A stretch of DNA of 64,000 nucleotides from CAVZAB01 sp963773155 (GCA_963773155.1 CAVZAB010000010.1:297096-361095), one strand, 5' to 3'. Shown: positions 34,301 to 44,549, numbered from the stretch's first letter. Numbers and translations are program-made. Notes: generated by a model not told the origin, from the sequence alone.

Positions 34301-36848
34301 GGGCGGCCGCGCAGCCCCGCAGACGAGGGCGTGCTCTATACGTTCGATCCGGCCGCCAGCTTGACGCTCGCGGTCGATCTGGAGCCGGGCGAATCCAGTG
34401 AGGTCGCCTTTGTCACCGGCCACGCCCGAAACGAGCGCAGCGCGGCCGGCCTGATCGCCCGGCTTGTCGGCGGTCCCGAGTTTGGCGCCGACGAATGGCT
34501 GGATGCCTTGCGTCATCAACGCGAATTGGAACCGCTGCCGGCCGCCCCACCAGAAACCTGGCCGTTCACAATCCTTGAAAGCGCGATTTGTCTCACCGAA
34601 CAGACGCCGCGGCCTTGGGCGCATGTGCTCGCCAACCCTGCGGGGCACGGCTGCGTCGTCTCGAATGAAGGTGAGATCTATTCCTTTTCGGGCAATGCAC
34701 GCCACAACGGCTTGACGCCCTTCGGCTTCGATTCGGTCGCGGTCCCGCTCCCCGGTCAATTGATCTATGTGGCTGATCTCGCGACCGGTGAGACACATAC
34801 GGCAGGTTTCGTTCCCTATCGGCGTGCCGACGCCGAACACGAGATTCGCTACGCTCCGGGCGTCGCCCAATTCAAGAAGATCGCTGGCGAGACCGAGATC
34901 GAACTCACCGTCTTCGTCGCCGCAGACCGGCCGGCCGATCTGCGGCTTCTGACCGTGCGCAACAAGGCTGCCACCGCGAAGACCTATCGCATCGTGCCCT
35001 ATTTCGACATGGCTTTGGATGAAAGTCCGCGCGAGAGTCTAGGCTGGCTCGAAACCGCCCAAGATCGGGGGAGCGGTGCGCTGCTGTTTTCCAACCCCCA
35101 TAATGATTTCCAGCGCGGCTGGGCCTTTGCAGCGACGAGCCTTGCCGATGCTAGCAGCGAAATGGTGCGCCAGCGTTTCCTCGGCCCAATCGGCCGCGAC
35201 CTTAGCAATCCAATCATGGTCGAAAGCGGGCGCCCCGATTCTTCCCGGCGCGACGATGGGCGCAGGGTCGCGGCCTTTTGCGGGACGCTCGATGTCGCCG
35301 GCGGCGGCGAGGCGAGCTGCGTCGTCGTACTTGGACAGGCGCCAACACGCGAAGCGGCGGTCGGGATGGCCGCGGAATTGCGCCAGCCCGCGGCGGCGCG
35401 CGCCGCGCTCGCCCACACACTCGATTTTTGGCAGTCCCGCCTGTCCGCCATAAAGGTCGAAACCAACCAGCCAGAATTTGACCGGCTGGTTAATTCGTGG
35501 CTACCCTATCAATTGTTGGCGGCCCGGCTTTGGGGCCGGGTTGGTCCCAACCAGCGCGGCGGCGCGACCGGATTTCGCGATCAGCTGCAGGACGTTTTAC
35601 CGCTGGTATTTTCCGATCCCAGCCTGGTGCGCCGGCAGATTTTGCTGCATGCCGGCCAGCAATTTGTTGAAGGCGACGTGCTCAAATGGTGGCACGCGGC
35701 ACCCGCTGGGGGCACCGGTCTCGGCCAGCGGACGCGAGCCAGCGATCCGCATCTTTGGCTCCCCTATGTCGTCTCCCGCTACGTCGCGGCAACCGGCGAC
35801 AGCCAGATCCTCGCGCAAACCATTGCCTATCTTGATGGCGCGGCGGTACCGCAGGGCACCGATACGCTCTTGGTTGCCACCCGTCCGTCCCGCGACTTCG
35901 GTGACCTCTACGACCATTGTCGGCGCGCTATCGACTTTGCCCTCGACCGGATCGGCGCACATGGGCTCCCGCTGCTCGGCGCTGGCGACTGGAACGACGG
36001 GCTCGATCTTGTCGGGTTCAGAGGTCGCGGCGAAAGCGTATGGCTCGGCTTCTTCCTCCATCATGTCCTGATCGCTTTCGCCGAGCGGCTGGCTCGCGAC
36101 GATGCAATCGCAACCCGTTACCGCCAGGCGGCCGAGCGGCTGAGGCTGGGGCTCGAAATTGGCCTGGCGCGGCGATCACTACCTATTGGCCTTCGACGAT
36201 TCTGGCGCCGCGCTGGACGAGTTTAGCGCGATGACCGCCGTCTGGCCGATCTTGTCCGGCGCCACCGACGACCAGCGCGGTCGATTGGCGCTCGAACGCT
36301 CTCTTTTGGCGCTTGAGAGGGATGCCAGGATCCTGTTGCTCACCCCGCCCTACACGGAAGATTCTGTCCCCTACCCCGGCCGCATTGCCGATTATCCGCC
36401 CGGAGTGCGCGAGAATGGCGGGCAATATTCGCACGGCGTCTCGTGGGCCGTCGATGCCTATGTCCGGCTTGCCGAATTGGCGGCGGCGGAGGCGCGGAGC
36501 GAGGAGGCGGCGTACCTGTTCGGCCGCGCCTTCGAATGCTGGCGCAAGATTTCGCCGATGGGCAAGACCAGCGGGCCTTGCCTCGCGGTCTACGGCCTCG
36601 CGCCACATCAGCAGCCTGCCGACATTTACGATGGTGCCGGTCACAACGGCCGCGGTGGCTGGAGCTGGTATACGGGATCGGCAGCGCGGATGCTATCGGC
36701 GGCCTATGCACTTATCGGCGTAACGATGGAGAACGGCGAAATCCGCTCGTCCGAAACGGTTTTCGATCCAAAGGGCTCATTGCAGGTCAAATCGCTGACG
36801 ATTCACGGCCAGCGAATGGGTAAAGCTGACCAAGTAAAACGCAGCTGA
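31310..36848 (+). CDS. Giant polytopic membrane protein with GH94 (glycosyltransferase-36-type) phosphorylase module, one frameshift
   Basis: About 1845 residues after repair. Residues 1-760 are almost entirely membrane helices (roughly 14-16). From about 760 there is a GT36/GH94 super-sandwich domain (TSNGLIAFELLPDGRGF onwards), then a second sandwich and the (alpha/alpha)6 barrel with TPRPWAHVLANP, SGNARHNGLTPF and the acid-containing catalytic motif GAGDWNDGLDLVG near 1557. This is the C-terminal half of cyclic beta-1,2-glucan synthase, but I see no GT84 glycosyltransferase domain. It may process beta-glucan oligosaccharides by phosphorolysis at the membrane. The frame breaks near 36157: GLEIG then AWRGDHYLLAFDDSG in another frame, consistent with one extra G. 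The C-terminus runs to GA GHNGRGGWSWYTGSAARM and TGA 36848. Confidence 0.82.
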
Positions 36849-36869
36849 AACACTTCGACCGGTCAGCCC

Positions 36870-37795
36870 GTCAACGCGAGATCGTGCCGGGACTGCAATG
36901 GCCCGAAACGCGCCGATTTCTTGGCCTGATGTCGATCCATCCGGCGCGGAAGGTCGCGCAGAAGGTCGCGGCCGGCGGAAGCTGCAATGCCGTCTTCGCC
37001 CTTTGCCCGGGCGTGAAAGATTTCGGCCAGGGCACAGCCCCGCACTCTCCACAATCCCCAATCTTGCCGTCATTGATTCAGATCTGGGCGCCGGGCTCGA
37101 GGAGGTCGATGATTTCGGGAAAGGAGATGGTCGCGGCGAGCTTGGCACCGTTGACCGCAGGCGCCCGCTTGATCAAGGCCTGCCGGTCGCCCCTGTGCAG
37201 CCTTGTTTCTCATCCCCTATAAGGGCTTCGATCCGGCGTTTCGGCCCGGCAATGTCTATCGGGATGCGGCGGAATCGAGCAGTTGGCGCACGAAGGCGGC
37301 GTCAAAGGCAGCCTCACGCGGCAGGGTGACCATGATCCGCGTCCGCGGGAAATCGCCCTCGGAGCCAAAAATCCGCTCTTGTTCGGCTAGCAGCGCCCGT
37401 TCGCCATCGCGTTCAAGGTCGGGCAGGCTGCCGGAGGCATGGATGCCGCGGAATGGCGCAGCAAGACGTCGACGAGGCGATCGAGAGTGCTCATCACCTG
37501 GGTCTCGCTGCGGCCGAGCGACGATAGGCCGTAAGCGGAAAGGGTCCGCTGGATGGCGCTGAGGTCATGCCGCCGCAGGGCAAGACAATGGGCGAGATTG
37601 CTGGCTGCCGCCTGAAAACCGCGGTGTTCGAGCGCCTCCCCCGTGATTGCAAGGTCGCGGCTGCCGTCTGGTGGACCTCCTCGCGTAACGCCTGGATCGA
37701 GGCCAGGAGCTCTCCGGCAGGCTTGGCGCCAAGGGTGTCTCGCTCGCCGGCCGGCGCTCCCCGCTGCGGTTATTTTCTTGCCTCACCCTCATCAT
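36870..37795 (-). pseudogene. Pyruvate-kinase-like protein, decayed and truncated
   Basis: Read on the minus strand in several frames, the region matches the N-terminal extension and first barrel strands of pyruvate-kinase-like proteins: DTLGAKPAGELLASIQALRE, ALRRHDLSAIQRTLSAYGLS, SLGRSETQVMSTLDRLVDVL, FPRTRIMVTLPREAAFD, IDIAGPKRRIEALIGDE, LHRGDRQALIKR and ATISFPEIIDLLEPGAQI. The next codon is TGA where the family has Trp, then INDGKIG follows. Multiple frameshifts, a nonsense codon and loss of everything after the early barrel show a true pseudogene. It ends beside the GH94 gene, facing it tail to tail. Confidence 0.65.
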
Positions 37796-37938
37796 CGCTC
37801 TTCCGGTTCCAGTATGATGGTATAATCGGCTTCAGCAAGTTTCGCGACAAAAGGGCACGGAGGCTCGTGGCGCGGCCGGATCTGGTAACAGCAGACTTCG
37901 CTCACCATATGACGTGAGAAGTTCAGAAAGTCGGGACT

Positions 37939-38760
37939 GTGACACTCATCCCTGAAAATGCGGCGGAAGGCTTCATGCGGCCGGAGGACGTTGTGGCCTT
38001 GCAACAGGCCGTGCGCGCCCTCGAACAGGCGACGCTGGCGGGCCGACTCGCCGAACTTGCCGGCCGGCAGATTGAACTCGCCGGAAGGGTCATGCCGGAA
38101 CGGGCCGCACTGGTGATTTCGGCGGCCACCCAATCGGCGCTACGGGTTGCGGTCCGGTTTGCGATGCGGACCTTGCAGGACCAAACGGAGGGGCGCAACG
38201 ACAACCGGTTTCACAAGGTCATGGTAGCGGCATCGGGCGCTGCCGGCGGCGCTCTCGGAATTGCCGCCTTACCGGTCGAACTTCCTGTCTCGACGACGAT
38301 CATGTTACGCTCGATCGCTCTGATTGCGCGCGGCGAAGGGGAAGACCTGCGCCATCCCGAAGCAGCCCTTACCCTGCTGCAGGTGCTGGCGCTTGGCGCT
38401 AAGCGGCCCGGACAGGATTTGGCCGAAGCCGGCTATTTTGCTGTTCGCAGCGTGCTCGCCTTCTCTCTGAGCGAGGCGGCCCGCTATATTGCCGAGCGAG
38501 GGATAATTGACGAGGCGGCACCGGTATTGCTGCGGCTGATGTCGCTCATTGCCGGCCGCTTCGGCCTCGTCGTCAGCCAGAAATTTGCGGCGCAGTCTCT
38601 GCCGGTCATCGGCGCCATTGGGGGTGCCGCAGTCAATCTGGCGTTCATCGATCATTTCCAGACCCAGGCCCGCGGCCATTTCACCATGCGTCGTCTCGAA
38701 CGTCGCTACGGCGAAGTCCCGATCCGCGCAGCCTATGAAAGAATCCGTCGTTCGGCCTGA
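37939..38760 (+). CDS. EcsC-family protein
   Basis: A 273-residue protein of the EcsC family. A helical N-terminus is followed by VMVAASGAAGGALGIAALPV and ELPVSTTIMLRSIALIARGE, the glycine-rich and Pro/Ser/Thr segment typical of the family, then GRFGLVVSQKFAAQSLPVIG and AVNLAFIDHFQ. EcsC proteins are membrane-associated and of unclear function. GTG 37939 is taken as start; ATG 37975 is possible. Confidence 0.82.
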   Translation: MTLIPENAAEGFMRPEDVVALQQAVRALEQATLAGRLAELAGRQIELAGRVMPERAALVISAATQSALRVAVRFAMRTLQDQTEGRNDNRFHKVMVAASGAAGGALGIAALPVELPVSTTIMLRSIALIARGEGEDLRHPEAALTLLQVLALGAKRPGQDLAEAGYFAVRSVLAFSLSEAARYIAERGIIDEAAPVLLRLMSLIAGRFGLVVSQKFAAQSLPVIGAIGGAAVNLAFIDHFQTQARGHFTMRRLERRYGEVPIRAAYERIRRSA

Positions 38761-38766
38761 CCAGGC

Positions 38767-39462
38767 TCAGGCCGGCGGCCCGATCGACAGGCGGATCGAC
38801 CCGAGGGCCTCGATCGAGCCTTCGAGTTCGTCGCCCGGCACGACCGGCCCCACGCCGGCCGGGGTTCCCGTCATCAAGAGATCGCCGGGCTCGAGGTGGT
38901 AGAATTGCGACAGGTGAGCGAGGAGTTCCGGCACCGACCAAACGAGTTGCGAGAGATCGGCCGATTGTCTGAGCACACCGTTCTGGCGTAATTCGATCCG
39001 ACCGGTTGCGGCTTTAGGCACAGCATCGGCCTCGACGATTGCAGCGACGACCGTCGCGTTCTCGAAATTCTTGCCGAGGTCCCACGGCCGCTGCTTGGCC
39101 CGTTCCGCCAGCTGAAGGTCGCGCCTCGTCATGTCGAGGCCACAGGCATAGCCGAAAATCACCTTCGCCGCGTCCGCCTTGTCGAGGCGAAAAGCGGGGC
39201 GACCGATCACCACGACCATTTCCATCTCGTAGTGGAAATTCTTGGTACCGGGCGGGTAGGCGATGGTGCTGCCGGATTGAGCCAGCGAGCCGGCGTCCTT
39301 GAGGAAATAGAAGGGTGTCTCGCGATCGACTGCGAGCCCCATTTCCTTGGCATGATCCTCGTAATTTCGGCCGACGCAAAAAATCCGTCCGACAGCGAGA
39401 CGCTCGAGACGGCCGGCTATGGGCAGGGAGGGAACCGGCCGCGGCGGGAAAACATAGGTCAT
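38767..39462 (-). CDS. Fumarylacetoacetate hydrolase family protein
   Basis: Metal-dependent C-C hydrolase, decarboxylase or isomerase of 231 residues. It has FCVGRNYEDHAKEMG, the metal-binding Glu segment MEMVVVIG, FGYACGLDMTRRDLQ and the C-terminal LEPGDLLMTGTPAGVGPV. These are hallmarks of the short FAH branch, which includes fumarylpyruvate hydrolase and oxaloacetate decarboxylase-like proteins. ATG 39462 is preferred; the frame extends to 39525. Divergent from mtnA. Confidence 0.87.
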   Translation of the reverse strand: MTYVFPPRPVPSLPIAGRLERLAVGRIFCVGRNYEDHAKEMGLAVDRETPFYFLKDAGSLAQSGSTIAYPPGTKNFHYEMEMVVVIGRPAFRLDKADAAKVIFGYACGLDMTRRDLQLAERAKQRPWDLGKNFENATVVAAIVEADAVPKAATGRIELRQNGVLRQSADLSQLVWSVPELLAHLSQFYHLEPGDLLMTGTPAGVGPVVPGDELEGSIEALGSIRLSIGPPA

Positions 39463-39578
39463 GAACGGGCTTGCCTTCGAGGGAAATCTGGTCGAGCTTT
39501 GCTTCGGACGACCCGGGCTGCACAATGCAGCAAGCCGGTCGCAAATGCCAGCCTGGCGCCGTGGCGGAAATTCGACCT

Positions 39579-40679
39579 ATGCAAATCGACGGCAAGCCAT
39601 TTCGAACTATCTGGCTGGATGCCGATCGCCACGTGATCGTTATCGACCAGACGCGATTGCCGCATCGCTTCGAGACCTGCCGCCTGCAAGATGTCGATTC
39701 GGCGGCCCTGGCGATTCGTAACATGTGGGTACGTGGCGCCCCGCTAATTGGAGCGACTGCCGCCTATGGCATGGCTCTCGCCATGCGCGCCGACCCCTCC
39801 GACACCGCGCTCGCCGAGGCCCGCCGCTTGCTGCTCGGAACCAGGCCCACTGCAGTCAATTTGCGCTGGGCGCTCGACGAAATGCAGAGTGCGCTGCGCG
39901 CGCTCGCGCCCTCGACGCGAGCCGAGGCGGCCTATCAACGGGCCGCGGCAATCGCCGAGGAAGATGTCGTCATCAATGCTGCTATCGGCGAGTATGGCCT
40001 GGATCTGATCCGCCGGGTCGCAGCGAGCAAGGCGGGCCGCGTGAATATTCTGACCCATTGCAATGCCGGCTGGCTTGCCACGGTCGATTGGGGAACCGCC
40101 ACCGCGCCAATCTATAAGGCCCAAGCCGCCGGCATTGATCTGCATGTGTGGATCGACGAGACAAGGCCGCGCAACCAAGGCGCCGCGCTAACGGCCTGGG
40201 AACTGGGCCAGCAGAAGATTCCGCATACCCTCATCGTGGATAATGCGGGCGGCCATTTGATGCAGCGCGGCGCGGTCGACCTGGTGCTGGTCGGCACCGA
40301 CCGAACGACGGCCTCAGGCGACGTGTGCAATAAGATCGGCACCTACCTGAAAGCGCTCGCTGCTTTCGACAATGGAGTCCCCTTCTATGTCGCGGTGCCC
40401 TCGCCAAGCATCGATTTCAACTTGACCGACGGGCTTTCCGACATCGAGATCGAAATACGCGGCGGCAGCGAAGTCAGTACCGTCCATGGCGTCGGGGTGG
40501 ACGGCAACTGGACCAGCGTGCGGATTGCGCCGCTGGACTGCCCGATCCTCAATCCGGCCTTCGATGTCACGCCTGCGCGCCTCGTTACTGGTCTGATTAC
40601 CGAACGTGGAATTGTCGACGCCAACCCCGAGCAACTCGCCGAAGCCTTCCCGCACCGCGCGCTGGCATCGGTGCAATGA
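39579..40679 (+). CDS. mtnA: S-methyl-5-thioribose-1-phosphate isomerase
   Basis: Converts methylthioribose-1-phosphate to methylthioribulose-1-phosphate in methionine salvage. The 366 residues match the family: WVRGAPLIGATAAYGMAL, the catalytic Cys in ILTHCNAGWLATVDWGTA, the acid in VLVGTDRTTASGDVCNKIGT and FNPAFDVTP-like closing (ILNPAFDVTPARLVTGLITE). I start at ATG 39579, where the match to the family begins (IDGKPFRTIWLD); upstream sequence is not family-like. No other mtn genes are in the window. The next gene overlaps by 4 bp (ATGA). Confidence 0.88.
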   Translation: MQIDGKPFRTIWLDADRHVIVIDQTRLPHRFETCRLQDVDSAALAIRNMWVRGAPLIGATAAYGMALAMRADPSDTALAEARRLLLGTRPTAVNLRWALDEMQSALRALAPSTRAEAAYQRAAAIAEEDVVINAAIGEYGLDLIRRVAASKAGRVNILTHCNAGWLATVDWGTATAPIYKAQAAGIDLHVWIDETRPRNQGAALTAWELGQQKIPHTLIVDNAGGHLMQRGAVDLVLVGTDRTTASGDVCNKIGTYLKALAAFDNGVPFYVAVPSPSIDFNLTDGLSDIEIEIRGGSEVSTVHGVGVDGNWTSVRIAPLDCPILNPAFDVTPARLVTGLITERGIVDANPEQLAEAFPHRALASVQ

Positions 40680-41830
40680 GATCGTTTCGGGATGGCGAGG
40701 CAATCGATGCCGAAGCCATATTGGCGGATATCCGCCGTATCGTCGAGATTGAAAGCCCGACAAGCTGCCCGGCAGGCGTCAACCGCGTCCTCGACGCGGT
40801 CGGTGATCTGTTCACGGGAACCGGTGCGAGACTCGAGCGCCGGACGTTGGATGCCGCCTTAGGCGACATTTTGCATGTGCATTGCGATGCGGGGCGGAGC
40901 GAACCCGGGATCCTGATTCTTTCGCATGTCGATACCGTGCATCCGCGCGGCACGATCGAGCGGGATCTCCCGTTCAGGCGCGACGGCGAGCGCATCTACG
41001 GGCCCGGCATTTACGACATGAAGGGCTGCCTCGTCAGCGCGGTCGCCGCCTGGCGCCGGCTCCGGAAGCGTGGCATAAAAACGCCCCTTCCGGTGACCTT
41101 CCTCTTTACCCCCGACGAAGAAGTCGGCTCGCCCGCCTCACGCCGGATTATCGAGGCCGAAGCCGTTCGAAGCGCCTATGTCCTGGTGACCGAACCGGCC
41201 CGCGCCGGCGGCAAGATTGTGACAGCGCGCAAGGGTGTCGGCCAATTCACCATCAGCGCGACCGGTGAGCCGGCCCATGCCGGCGCCAATCACGAAAGAG
41301 GTCATAGTGCCATTCGCGCGATCGCGGAAATCATTCTCCAGGTCGAGGCTTTCACCGATTATCGACGCGGCATCACCACCAATGTTGGCCTGATCGCCGG
41401 CGGTACGGGCGTCAATGTCGTTCCGCAGATTTGCCAAATTGAGGCCGATTTGCGGGTCCGCGACGTTCAGTCCGGGATGGAAATGGTCGAAAAATTCCAT
41501 GCCCTGCGTGCGTCGGATCCAGCGGTGCGCCTAAAGATAAGCGGCGGCCTCAACCGGCCGCCTTTCGAGCGCAATCCCAGCATCGACCGCCTGTTCGAAG
41601 TGGCGCGGCAGGTCGCGGCGGAGATCGGTTTCGACTTGCGGAGCGTCGAACTTGCCGGCGGCGGTTCGGACGGCAACTTTACCGTGGCAAAGGGTATTCC
41701 GACGTTGGACGGCCTCGGGCTCGACGGGGACGGTGCCCATACCCACAACGAGCACATCCTGTACGCGTCAATTGTCGAACGCGGCCAGTTGTTGCAGGGA
41801 TTGATGGAGCGCCTGGCGCCGACGACATAA
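40676..41830 (+). CDS. M20-family metallopeptidase (carboxypeptidase G2-like)
   Basis: Zinc-dependent peptidase or deacylase of 384 residues. The metal and catalytic residues lie in LSHVDTVHPRG (His, Asp), YGPGIYDMKG (bridging Asp), TPDEEVGSPAS (catalytic Glu-Glu), TEPAR (Glu/Asp ligand) and the last His near GDGAHTHNEHI. A dimerisation domain lies between. It resembles glutamate carboxypeptidase/CPG2. It overlaps mtnA by ATGA, so the two are one operon, although a metabolic link is not obvious. Confidence 0.88.
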   Translation: MRSFRDGEAIDAEAILADIRRIVEIESPTSCPAGVNRVLDAVGDLFTGTGARLERRTLDAALGDILHVHCDAGRSEPGILILSHVDTVHPRGTIERDLPFRRDGERIYGPGIYDMKGCLVSAVAAWRRLRKRGIKTPLPVTFLFTPDEEVGSPASRRIIEAEAVRSAYVLVTEPARAGGKIVTARKGVGQFTISATGEPAHAGANHERGHSAIRAIAEIILQVEAFTDYRRGITTNVGLIAGGTGVNVVPQICQIEADLRVRDVQSGMEMVEKFHALRASDPAVRLKISGGLNRPPFERNPSIDRLFEVARQVAAEIGFDLRSVELAGGGSDGNFTVAKGIPTLDGLGLDGDGAHTHNEHILYASIVERGQLLQGLMERLAPTT

Positions 41831-42086
41831 CCGAGGCCCCCGCCCTAATTCCGAATTGCTTTGGCGTATTTGTATTGGGATTGCGTGAAGGTCTTACGGG
41901 ACCCATGCCAAGGACTCCGAGTGACATGGCCAAGGACTCATTGGGTCGTGCGCGCAGCGATACCGCGGCATTCGGCTGGAATGGGCGTAAGTCTTGCGCA
42001 AGGTTGTTGGACGACGATATGGCAGTCGAGATCCAAACGCATGCGGCACGGCAAAAGGGCAAAGTGCGATCAAAAGAGACGTGCTG

Positions 42087-42284
42087 ATGAATTCGGATAT
42101 TCGACTATTCCGCTATTCTGCCATTGTCGGCGTTGTTTTCGCCGCAGGTTTCATGGCAGACACGAGTCCTACGACCTGGCAGTCGAAGGGGGCCGCGATC
42201 TCGCGGGCCGAAGCAGTGGTTGGCCGGCCAGCGACGCCGCATAGCGTTGCTGGACACCGTCGTCGGGCCGTTCACCGGCGTTAG
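42087..42284 (+). CDS. Small exported basic protein of unknown function
   Basis: A 65-residue product with a hydrophobic N-terminus (FRYSAIVGVVFAAGFMA) that may be a signal peptide, and a tail rich in Arg/His (HSVAGHRRRAVHRR). Similar short proteins with an Arg-rich end occur in rhizobia, by my recollection. GAGACG precedes the ATG. Low certainty. Confidence 0.4.
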   Translation: MNSDIRLFRYSAIVGVVFAAGFMADTSPTTWQSKGAAISRAEAVVGRPATPHSVAGHRRRAVHRR

Positions 42285-42366
42285 ACGAGCTAGGTCGGCG
42301 CCAGCCGACGGCCCACTGCCTCGGTTGTCTTTGCAGTTCTACGGATCCTGATGCCGCGGAACATGA

Positions 42367-42870
42367 CTATTTGGCCAATTCGATGATGATCTCGTCGCGA
42401 CCGAGGCTGAGGGCGACCCCGGTTTGCGTCCCGGTCAGATGCATCACGACGCCGGCTTTGTTCTGCAGCCAGAGATCGCCGGCGCCGGACGTTTGCAAAC
42501 CGATTTGCCCATTGCCCTGCGCATAGGGGCCAGGAAATTGCGAGATATCATCGAGCTTATAGACATCGCCACTGACATCGAGCTTGGACACCGCGCCTGG
42601 ACCAATGACGGTGCCGATCAGACGGAAGGGATGGGTCTTCCCCTGGAACGTCAAGACGCCCTTGCCGACGCCGGCGCCGCCCACGAAAGCTTCCGACATG
42701 GTCACGGTTCCCGAAGGCGACAGCCCGACAATACTCTGGGCCGTCGGCACCACAGTTGGCACTGGCGACGACGCACAGCCGGCCAGCGTCAAAAAGCCAA
42801 CAAGGCCATACAATGCCGGCGCGCCGATCCGTTTCCAAAGCCTCGCCTTGCTAAGCCCACTCTTTGTCAT
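42367..42870 (-). CDS. Predicted lipoprotein of unknown function
   Basis: A 167-residue lipoprotein. The signal has basic residues (KARLWKR), a hydrophobic core and lipobox LAGC, so the mature protein would be anchored at the Cys. The mature part has repeated beta-like segments: KGVLTFQGKTHPFRLIG, SKLDVSGDVYKLDDI and GDLWLQNKAGVVMHLTG. I recall similar uncharacterised alphaproteobacterial lipoproteins but no function. ATG 42870 is preceded by GGCGGAGA. It converges on the small exported protein gene. Confidence 0.75.
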   Translation of the reverse strand: MTKSGLSKARLWKRIGAPALYGLVGFLTLAGCASSPVPTVVPTAQSIVGLSPSGTVTMSEAFVGGAGVGKGVLTFQGKTHPFRLIGTVIGPGAVSKLDVSGDVYKLDDISQFPGPYAQGNGQIGLQTSGAGDLWLQNKAGVVMHLTGTQTGVALSLGRDEIIIELAK

Positions 42871-43463
42871 ATTCTCCGCCCCATTTACTTGCCTAATTTC
42901 TGAGCAATGACGACCTTTGCGCCGATGGCCTAGATCGGCGCCCATTGGTCGGAACATTGCTGCATTTGCTGGGTTGCGGCCGGATCGAGCGCCTGGCATT
43001 GCTTAAGCATCCCCTCTCCGCCGGCCGCCAAGCAAAGCCATTGTCAGTCAGTCATCGAACCGACCTCCGCATCAGCATGTCCCGGCGAATTGACCCATAA
43101 CACCGGTTGCGGCTATCCTAACTTTTGCTCTCAGAGGGTCAAGACGAACGCTCGAAAATGGTGTGGGCTACATAAAGGCGAAGAGGAGATCGGGGCGACC
43201 GGATCGCCGGCAAGGTCGACTACGGTTTGGTCGCGCCACCAATTTTGACGACGGCGGCAGCAAGATGGAAGCCCGCGTACGATTGATTGTGCGAACTAGC
43301 CAGTGAGAGCACGAGTCGGACTGTCCCGCGCCAAGTTGTCCGTTTTACCGCTAGGTTTGATTGGCGCCACTGCACCGTGGTGGCTCGCTGTCTCAATGGA
43401 TGTGACCATCAAGCGGTTCACAAGACACTGCCGGCACAGCAATGGCAAATAAAATGGCCGTCA
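42871..43463. other. Stretch without a recognisable gene
   Basis: No coding sequence is supported between the lipoprotein gene and the DUF2721/DUF1214 chimera. The open frame from 43287 upstream of the chimera start has no family resemblance. Confidence 0.5.
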
Positions 43464-44549
43464 ATGAGCATCATGCCGCCTGATACGCCGAATCTCACTC
43501 ACATCACCAATGTCATTTCGCAATCGACCGCGCCAGCTTTCGTGCTTGGTGCAGTGGCGGGGTTCCTGTCTATACTGATGGGGCGGCTCGAGCGGATCGG
43601 CGATCGTGCCCGCAGTTTGCGTGAGGCAAGCCCGCCTGCGAATTCGATCGGCGCCGGCGTAGATCCCGTGGGCATAGCGCGGCGCCGGCAAGAATTGCTC
43701 TTTAAGGCGATCTATTTCGCCATACTGAGCGCCCTCACGACAGCGACATTGCTTCTCGTGGCTTTTGCTGCAGCGCTGTTTGAAGTTCGCCACGAACACG
43801 GCGTAGCGATTTTGTTCAGCGTAGCCCTAATCCTGTTCATGATATCACTCGTGCACTTCCTGCGCGAGATCCGGCTAGCCATCAGGACAAACCATCCCGC
43901 GCCTTCCCCGCCACCGGCCATCGCATTCCCAAAGTTCAGCAAAGCACTCGCAAAGAGGCATTTCTTCGAATATCTCGACTATGCACTGCAATTCGTCCCC
44001 GCCGCGCCCAATGAGGCGGCAATCCGCGCACAGCTCGCCAACATCGGCGTCGGTCTCGGCAGGCCGTTCAGTTTCAGTTCGCTTCCGTTGAAACAGAAAT
44101 TGGAAATCGCCATTGGTCTTAAGCAAGGCCTGAAAAAAGTTAGCGAGGCCGTCGCTAAGGCTGCTGCCTCGATCAACGGCTGGAATATCAGCGGCCTCCC
44201 CGGCGACAGCGAGCATTACAATGGCGATTGGCTCAAACGCGCCGCTGCTGCCCAAGCCTGGATCTATGGCAACAGCCCTGAAGAGGCGGTTTACCCTTTC
44301 ACTCGCGCCGACACTGCCGGCGCGCCTCTGGATGGCAGCCAGCACAATTACACCATCACCTTCCCCGCCGGCGACCTCCCGCCGGTCGAAGCATTCTGGT
44401 CGGTGACTATGTACGACGGCAAGACGCAATTGCTGATCAAAAATGCGATCAACCGTTACCTCATCAACGCGCCGAAGGCCTCTGCACCTTCCATTCTGCC
44501 CGTGGGCGTGGGCAGCTGGCAGCCGCTGGGCGTGATTGGGGCGGCGTAG
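43464..44549 (+). CDS. Chimeric protein: DUF2721-like membrane domain joined to DUF1254/DUF1214-like C-terminal region
   Basis: A 361-residue product. Residues 1-150 look like a DUF2721 protein: NVISQSTAPAFVLGAVAGFL, then LLFKAIYFAILSALTTATLL and IRLAIRT, with three hydrophobic helices. From about 165 the sequence becomes the second half of a DUF1254/DUF1214 protein: FFEYLDYALQFVPAAPNEAA, INGWNISGLPG, DWLKRAAAAQAWIYGNSPEE, HNYTITFPAGDLPPVEAFWS and NRYLIN. The usual end of that family (an SPGA / NWLPAP segment) is missing and replaced by 26 unrelated residues. Both halves are therefore incomplete, suggesting a deletion fusion. No strong ribosome site is seen at ATG 43464. Confidence 0.65.
   Translation: MSIMPPDTPNLTHITNVISQSTAPAFVLGAVAGFLSILMGRLERIGDRARSLREASPPANSIGAGVDPVGIARRRQELLFKAIYFAILSALTTATLLLVAFAAALFEVRHEHGVAILFSVALILFMISLVHFLREIRLAIRTNHPAPSPPPAIAFPKFSKALAKRHFFEYLDYALQFVPAAPNEAAIRAQLANIGVGLGRPFSFSSLPLKQKLEIAIGLKQGLKKVSEAVAKAAASINGWNISGLPGDSEHYNGDWLKRAAAAQAWIYGNSPEEAVYPFTRADTAGAPLDGSQHNYTITFPAGDLPPVEAFWSVTMYDGKTQLLIKNAINRYLINAPKASAPSILPVGVGSWQPLGVIGAA

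Noticed and set aside
37792..37910. Minus-strand tail EADYTIILEPEER resembling the start of a HicB antitoxin
   Set aside because: Too short, no HicA partner, and no HicB continuation; probably chance.
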